Shown here: positions 60,830 through 64,000 of the stretch, one piece after another
How positions within the stretch are numbered: the stretch's first letter is position 1
Layout of the letters: each line of letters begins with the position of its first letter
NCBI GenBank assembly: GCA_018242505.1
Contig: JAFEBU010000040.1
Span: 1 to 64,000 of the forward strand
Origin: Pseudomonadota bacterium
GTDB taxonomy: Bacteria; Pseudomonadota; Alphaproteobacteria; Reyranellales; Reyranellaceae
Reading direction: 5' to 3'
Length of the DNA stretch: 64,000 bases
The notes under the pieces: generated by a model
Told to the model about the DNA's origin: nothing
Database searches by the model: none
What the model saw: only the letters and a program-made list of their open reading frames with translations
Program-made: the position numbers and the translations under genes

Positions 60830-60893
60830 CCGGCCCCTCTTCGGGACCGGCTGTGGCGGCGGTTTAACCGGCCATCACATCGCCGGCCGCCAC
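60830..60893 (+). terminator. Two nested or adjacent hairpins before murJ
   Basis: Hairpin 1 pairs CCGG/CCGG and CCC/GGG around TCTTC (60830-60850). Hairpin 2 pairs GTGGCGGC (60853-60860) with GCCGCCAC (60886-60893) with an inner CGGC/GCCG. No T-tract follows on the plus strand, so attenuation, mRNA protection or Rho-dependent ending are all possible. Confidence 0.5.
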
Positions 60894-60951
60894 CGGGAGA
60901 AATCATGCCAGCGAACGATGACGGGATTGTGGCAGTGGGGTGCGCGCTCAG

Positions 60952-62541
60952 ATGAGCCTCGGCCGCTCCATCACCACGGTCGGCGGCTTCACGCTACTCA
61001 GCCGCATCCTGGGCTTCGTGCGCGATGTCGTTCAGTCGGCCCTGCTCGGGTCAGGTCCTGTGGCGGATGCGTTCATCATTGCCTTCAAGCTGCCCAACCT
61101 CTTCCGCCGCCTGTTCGCCGAAGGCGCCTTCTCGGCCGCGTTCGTGCCCCTGTTTTCGCGCGAATTGCAGGGTCATGGCCGCGAGGCCGCCGTCACCTTC
61201 GCGCGCCAGGCCCACGCCTGCCTGCTGCTGATCCTGATCCCGTTCTCGGTGCTCATGATCCTCGCTATGCCGGGCGTCATCTCGTTGATGGCGCCCGGCA
61301 TTTCCGACGACCGTCCCACCTTCGATCTCGCCGTCGAGTTCGGTCGCATCACCTTCCCCTATCTCGTCTTCATCTCGTTGGCCTCGCTCTATGGCGGCGT
61401 GCTGAACAGCATCGACCGATTCGCCGAAGTCGCGGTGACGCCGGTGTTGCTCAATATCGCCATGATCGGCGCGATGCTCGGGCTGACGCCGTTCCTGCCC
61501 AACGGCGGCTACGCCGCCTCGATCGGCGTTGCCCTCGCCGGCCTCCTGCAATGGTTATGGCTCTTGCTTTCGTGCCGCCGCGACGGGGTCGGCATGAAAC
61601 TGGTACGGCCTCGCTATACCGAGCGCGTGGCTCGTCTGGTGAAGCTCGCGACCCCGGTGGCGATTGGCGGGGGCGCGCAACAGATCAGCACCCTGCTCGA
61701 CGTGGTCTGGGCGTCGCTGCTTCCCGCCGGATCGATCTCGGCGCTTTACTATGCCGACCGCCTTGCACAGCTACCGCTCGGCGTGGTCGGCATCGCCATC
61801 GGTACCGCGCTGCTCCCTCTGCTGGCGCGGCAGCTGCGTGCCGGCCAAACCGAAGCGGCAATGGCGAACCAGAACCGGGCCATCGAGTTCGGCCTGCTGT
61901 TCAGCCTGCCCTCCGCGCTTGCTCTTTGGCAATTGGCCGAGCCCATGATCCGCGTTCTCTTCGAGCATGGCCGCTTCGGCCCGGATGATACGGTGCGCGC
62001 CGCCGGCGCCCTGGCCGCCTACGCGGTTGGCCTCCCGCCCTTTATCCTGGTGAAGGCGCTGACGCCCGGCTTCTTCGCACGCGAAGACACCCGCACGCCG
62101 CTTTACGTTGCAATCGTCTGCATTGTCGTCAATGTTGCGATGAATGCGGCCTTCATCTACGGCACATCGCTTGCCCAGGTCGGCATCGCACTCGCTTCGT
62201 CGCTCGCGGGTTGGCTCAACGCCGGCTTGCTGGCCGCTGTCTTGCTCCACCGCAGCCAATGGATGCCTGACCGGAGGTTGATATCCCGCTTTGTTCGAAC
62301 GCTCCTCGCCGGCGCGGGCATGGGGGTCGTCCTCTGGATCGCCGGGCTTGGACTGAAAGCGCCGCTTTCCCATCCTGATCTTAAGGGCGTCGCAGCTCTC
62401 GCCGGTGTTTGTGTCGCTGGCGCCCTTGCCTATGCAGGCCTCGCCGTGGCGCTCGGCGTGCTGAACCTCGCCGACCTGCGCTTCCTGCGCCGCCAGCCGG
62501 CCGACGCTACGCCGCCAGTCGACCCAGGCGCACCACCGTAA
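60952..62541 (+). CDS. murJ: Lipid II flippase MurJ
   Basis: A 529-residue inner-membrane protein with about 14 helices of the MviN/MurJ MOP family, which flips lipid II to the periplasm for peptidoglycan synthesis. SLGRSITTVGGFTLLSRILGFVRDVVQSALLGSGPVADAFIIAFKLPNLFRRLFAEGAFSAAFVP spans residues about 2-66; the charged residues R18, R24, and later R and D in this part line the central cavity. FLPNGGYAASIGVALAGL and AFALWQ-like segments follow. Start ATG at 60952; GTG at 60940 would add four residues. The 3' end overlaps the convergent deacylase by 35 bp. Confidence 0.95.
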   Translation: MSLGRSITTVGGFTLLSRILGFVRDVVQSALLGSGPVADAFIIAFKLPNLFRRLFAEGAFSAAFVPLFSRELQGHGREAAVTFARQAHACLLLILIPFSVLMILAMPGVISLMAPGISDDRPTFDLAVEFGRITFPYLVFISLASLYGGVLNSIDRFAEVAVTPVLLNIAMIGAMLGLTPFLPNGGYAASIGVALAGLLQWLWLLLSCRRDGVGMKLVRPRYTERVARLVKLATPVAIGGGAQQISTLLDVVWASLLPAGSISALYYADRLAQLPLGVVGIAIGTALLPLLARQLRAGQTEAAMANQNRAIEFGLLFSLPSALALWQLAEPMIRVLFEHGRFGPDDTVRAAGALAAYAVGLPPFILVKALTPGFFAREDTRTPLYVAIVCIVVNVAMNAAFIYGTSLAQVGIALASSLAGWLNAGLLAAVLLHRSQWMPDRRLISRFVRTLLAGAGMGVVLWIAGLGLKAPLSHPDLKGVAALAGVCVAGALAYAGLAVALGVLNLADLRFLRRQPADATPPVDPGAPP

Positions 62542-63451
62542 CACCGGGCCGCAGCGGACGGTTGGACGACGGCATGACGAGCACGCAGTTGTCGTAGGGC
62601 GTGGTCACGGGCTCGCCATCGTCGTGGCCCAGCACCGTGCCGGCCTTGGCGATCACCTCCTGCCCCTCGAATTGACGCGCCGGCGTGTAATTGCCGCGCT
62701 TGGTGGCGATGGCATGCGTCACCTCGACAACACGCTGTTGGGGTGGCGACGGCCGCTTCCAGTCAGCCGGCAAATCGCCCGGCTCGATCACACCCGTCTC
62801 GGTCAGGAATCGCGCCGTCACATCCTTGGCGACGACGACCGAGGAGGCACGCCAGTGCTGGCCGGTCTCGATCAGCAGGGCGTTGCTGGGGCTCTTCGGA
62901 TCTCCGAAGGCGCCATAGTCGCGCATGCGCAGCCCGGCGGCGTGACCGGCGTCACGGATGATATCGATCGGCGCACCGATCCTGCGGGCGAAGGCCACGC
63001 CCTTGTCCAGCGGCCCCGCCAACATCAACGGTACGCCATCGTCGTGCATGGAATGCAGGTCGAGCAGGAAGTCGGCGCGTTCGACAAACGGCTTCACGAC
63101 CTGCGCCCGTCGCGTCTCGACGGTGGTGGCGGGCTGGTCGAGCCGGCCCCAGGTGCGATTGAAATCCTCGTCGACCATGCGCGACTTGAACGGCGTGCGC
63201 GGATCGAAACTCAGGTAGGCCTCGATATTGTTGAACGAGAAGATCAGGGTGCCCCGCCGTGGCCGCAGTCCCTTGTCGAGCAAGGCATCGACGACCACCG
63301 CGCCCGACACCTCGTTGCCATGCGTCAGCGCCGCAACCATCGCCGTCGGCCCCGGCTTGCCGCTCTCGAAGACATGGATGTAGGGCGCCGCACCCTTCGC
63401 CCACCGACGCAGTTCGGGAAAAGCGAATTCGATCGGCGGCAGCTCAGACAT
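62507..63451 (-). CDS. Succinylglutamate desuccinylase/aspartoacylase-family zinc deacylase
   Basis: A 314-residue carboxypeptidase-A-fold protein. Zinc ligands are His44 and Glu47 in LTHGNEVSG and His133 in LLDLHSMHDDG. The basic substrate residues are in DEDFNRTWGRL (about 95-105). Its C-terminal beta domain (RGNYTPARQFEGQEVIAKAGTVL...PYDNCVLVMPS) is typical. Aspartoacylase acts on N-acetylaspartate and AstE on N-succinylglutamate; the substrate here is not determined. ATG at 63451 gives the family N-terminus; an upstream start in the frame adds 30 unrelated residues. The last 35 nt overlap the murJ 3' end. Confidence 0.87.
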   Translation of the reverse strand: MSELPPIEFAFPELRRWAKGAAPYIHVFESGKPGPTAMVAALTHGNEVSGAVVVDALLDKGLRPRRGTLIFSFNNIEAYLSFDPRTPFKSRMVDEDFNRTWGRLDQPATTVETRRAQVVKPFVERADFLLDLHSMHDDGVPLMLAGPLDKGVAFARRIGAPIDIIRDAGHAAGLRMRDYGAFGDPKSPSNALLIETGQHWRASSVVVAKDVTARFLTETGVIEPGDLPADWKRPSPPQQRVVEVTHAIATKRGNYTPARQFEGQEVIAKAGTVLGHDDGEPVTTPYDNCVLVMPSSNRPLRPGVTVVRLGRLAA

Positions 63452-63596
63452 TCGACAGCATCCATTTCCAGTCAGGCAGAGGGAAGCGCACGCTAGGCCA
63501 AGGGCGGGTGGATCGCCAGTGCCGAAAAGCACCGTCATCATTGCGCACCCCCCGGTGCGACCTTACCGTCGTCATCGTCTTTCCCAAGAGGCCTGC

Positions 63597-64000
63597 ATGG
63601 CTCCCCTCGCCACAGTCGACTCGCTCGACGTCCAGATCCTGGTCGACAATGTCACCGATTCGCTCTCTTCGGCACCGTCCTTCGTCGAAACGGAATTTGC
63701 CGGCCTCGGGCGACGGCGGGGCGCGGCCTGGGTGCTGGGCGGCGCCTGCCTCTGCTGCGCAGCACACGGCCTCTCGTGTCTGCTGACCATCCGCGTGGGC
63801 GATCGGAGCCGCGCCGTCCTGTTCGATTCAGGACCAGAGGACCGCACCCTCGAACAGAACGTCTCGCGGCTCGGTGTCGACCTCGGCCCGGTCGAAGCGA
63901 TGGTGCTGAGTCACGGCCACTGGGATCACGCCGGCGCGATGCTGCGCGCTTTGCAGCTCGTGCGCGATCGTAACGGCGGGCGCGACATTCCCTGCTACAT
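63597..64000 (+). CDS. Metallo-beta-lactamase-fold hydrolase, partial (3' end beyond the window)
   Basis: About 134 residues are visible from ATG 63597. LDVQILVDNVTDSLSSAPSFVETEF opens the fold, and a CLCCAAHGLSCLLTIRVG segment follows. The metal-binding motif is SHGHWDHAGAM (about residues 105-115), the H-x-H-x-D-H signature; the ILVDNVTDS and LFDSGPED elements suggest the group that includes dihydropterin-forming beta-RFA-P-synthase-like and related MBL hydrolases. Two more metal ligands and the end lie outside the window. It is divergent from the deacylase gene. Confidence 0.85.
   Translation, partial: MAPLATVDSLDVQILVDNVTDSLSSAPSFVETEFAGLGRRRGAAWVLGGACLCCAAHGLSCLLTIRVGDRSRAVLFDSGPEDRTLEQNVSRLGVDLGPVEAMVLSHGHWDHAGAMLRALQLVRDRNGGRDIPCY

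Overview
The window is a stretch of GC-rich chromosome that looks alphaproteobacterial. The evidence is the sdhCDAB order, the PhaR/PhaA/PhaB genes, an alphaproteobacterial block (CnoX-like thioredoxin, Lon-N-like protein, Trm112, DUF971), DUF1289, TamAB, and many class III CoA-transferase, NIPSNAP and enolase-superfamily genes. The gene mix resembles Reyranella-like or other rhodospirilloid bacteria, but that is a guess from content and no marker here settles it. I see no rRNA, tRNA, CRISPR array, IS element, phage gene or plasmid module. Genes are tightly packed, often with ATGA, GTGA or TGATG overlaps, and no gap exceeds about 300 bases.

Layout. 1-5.0 kb (minus): an aspartate-semialdehyde dehydrogenase cut by the window edge, then a three-gene set of an enolase-superfamily enzyme, a double NIPSNAP protein and an orphan form-II CoxL-like molybdenum hydroxylase. 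5.1-9.6 kb (plus): a small alpha/beta-barrel protein, an MsrQ-like haem membrane protein, modABC and a ModE-type DNA-binding protein. 9.7-12.6 kb (plus): an FMN glutamate-synthase-like protein and a PLP aminotransferase. 12.8-15.1 kb (minus): a VOC protein, a serine hydrolase, an SRPBCC protein and a truncated SRPBCC remnant. 15.2-17.6 kb (minus): an AtzG-like small subunit, an AtzE-like amidase and a DUF1989 protein in overlapping order. 17.7-19.9 kb: a CPA2 antiporter. 20-31.7 kb (minus): SnoaL-like protein, TamB, TamA, P1 peptidase, RlmI-like methyltransferase, gamma-glutamyltransferase, Tam methyltransferase and an AhpD-like protein. 31.7-41.2 kb: the polyhydroxyalkanoate region (phaB, MFS, phaA, PhaE-like, PhaC-like, a LytTR regulator, divergent phaR and DUF1289), with a GNAT protein and a bicovalent FAD oxidase between. 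41.2-49.3 kb: crotonase, D-aminopeptidase-like hydrolase, sdhCDAB, and a mesaconyl-C1-CoA hydratase/CoA-ester lyase pair. 49.3-64 kb: pyridoxal kinase, LysE exporter, RutE-like nitroreductase, TPR glycosyltransferase, a second asd, tandem CoA transferases, Mpo1-like protein, the CnoX-LonN-Trm112-DUF971 block, an FAD monooxygenase, murJ, an aspartoacylase-type deacylase and a partial metallo-beta-lactamase-fold gene.

How the genes connect. PhaA and PhaB make 3-hydroxybutyryl-CoA, which can go to polymer (PhaC/PhaE, under PhaR) or into an ethylmalonyl-CoA route, whose late steps are represented by the mesaconyl-C1-CoA hydratase and CoA-ester lyase directly upstream of succinate dehydrogenase. 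Molybdate uptake (modABC) sits near one recognisable molybdenum-enzyme gene (the CoxL-like protein) and a possible partner of another (MsrQ, whose molybdoenzyme partner MsrP is not in the window).

The most distinctive signals are three 21-bp-phased direct repeats resembling LytTR/AlgR half-sites between the LytTR gene and the FAD oxidase gene, the AtzG-AtzE-DUF1989 operon, palindromes before the glutamate-synthase-like gene and phaR, and the broken SRPBCC gene.
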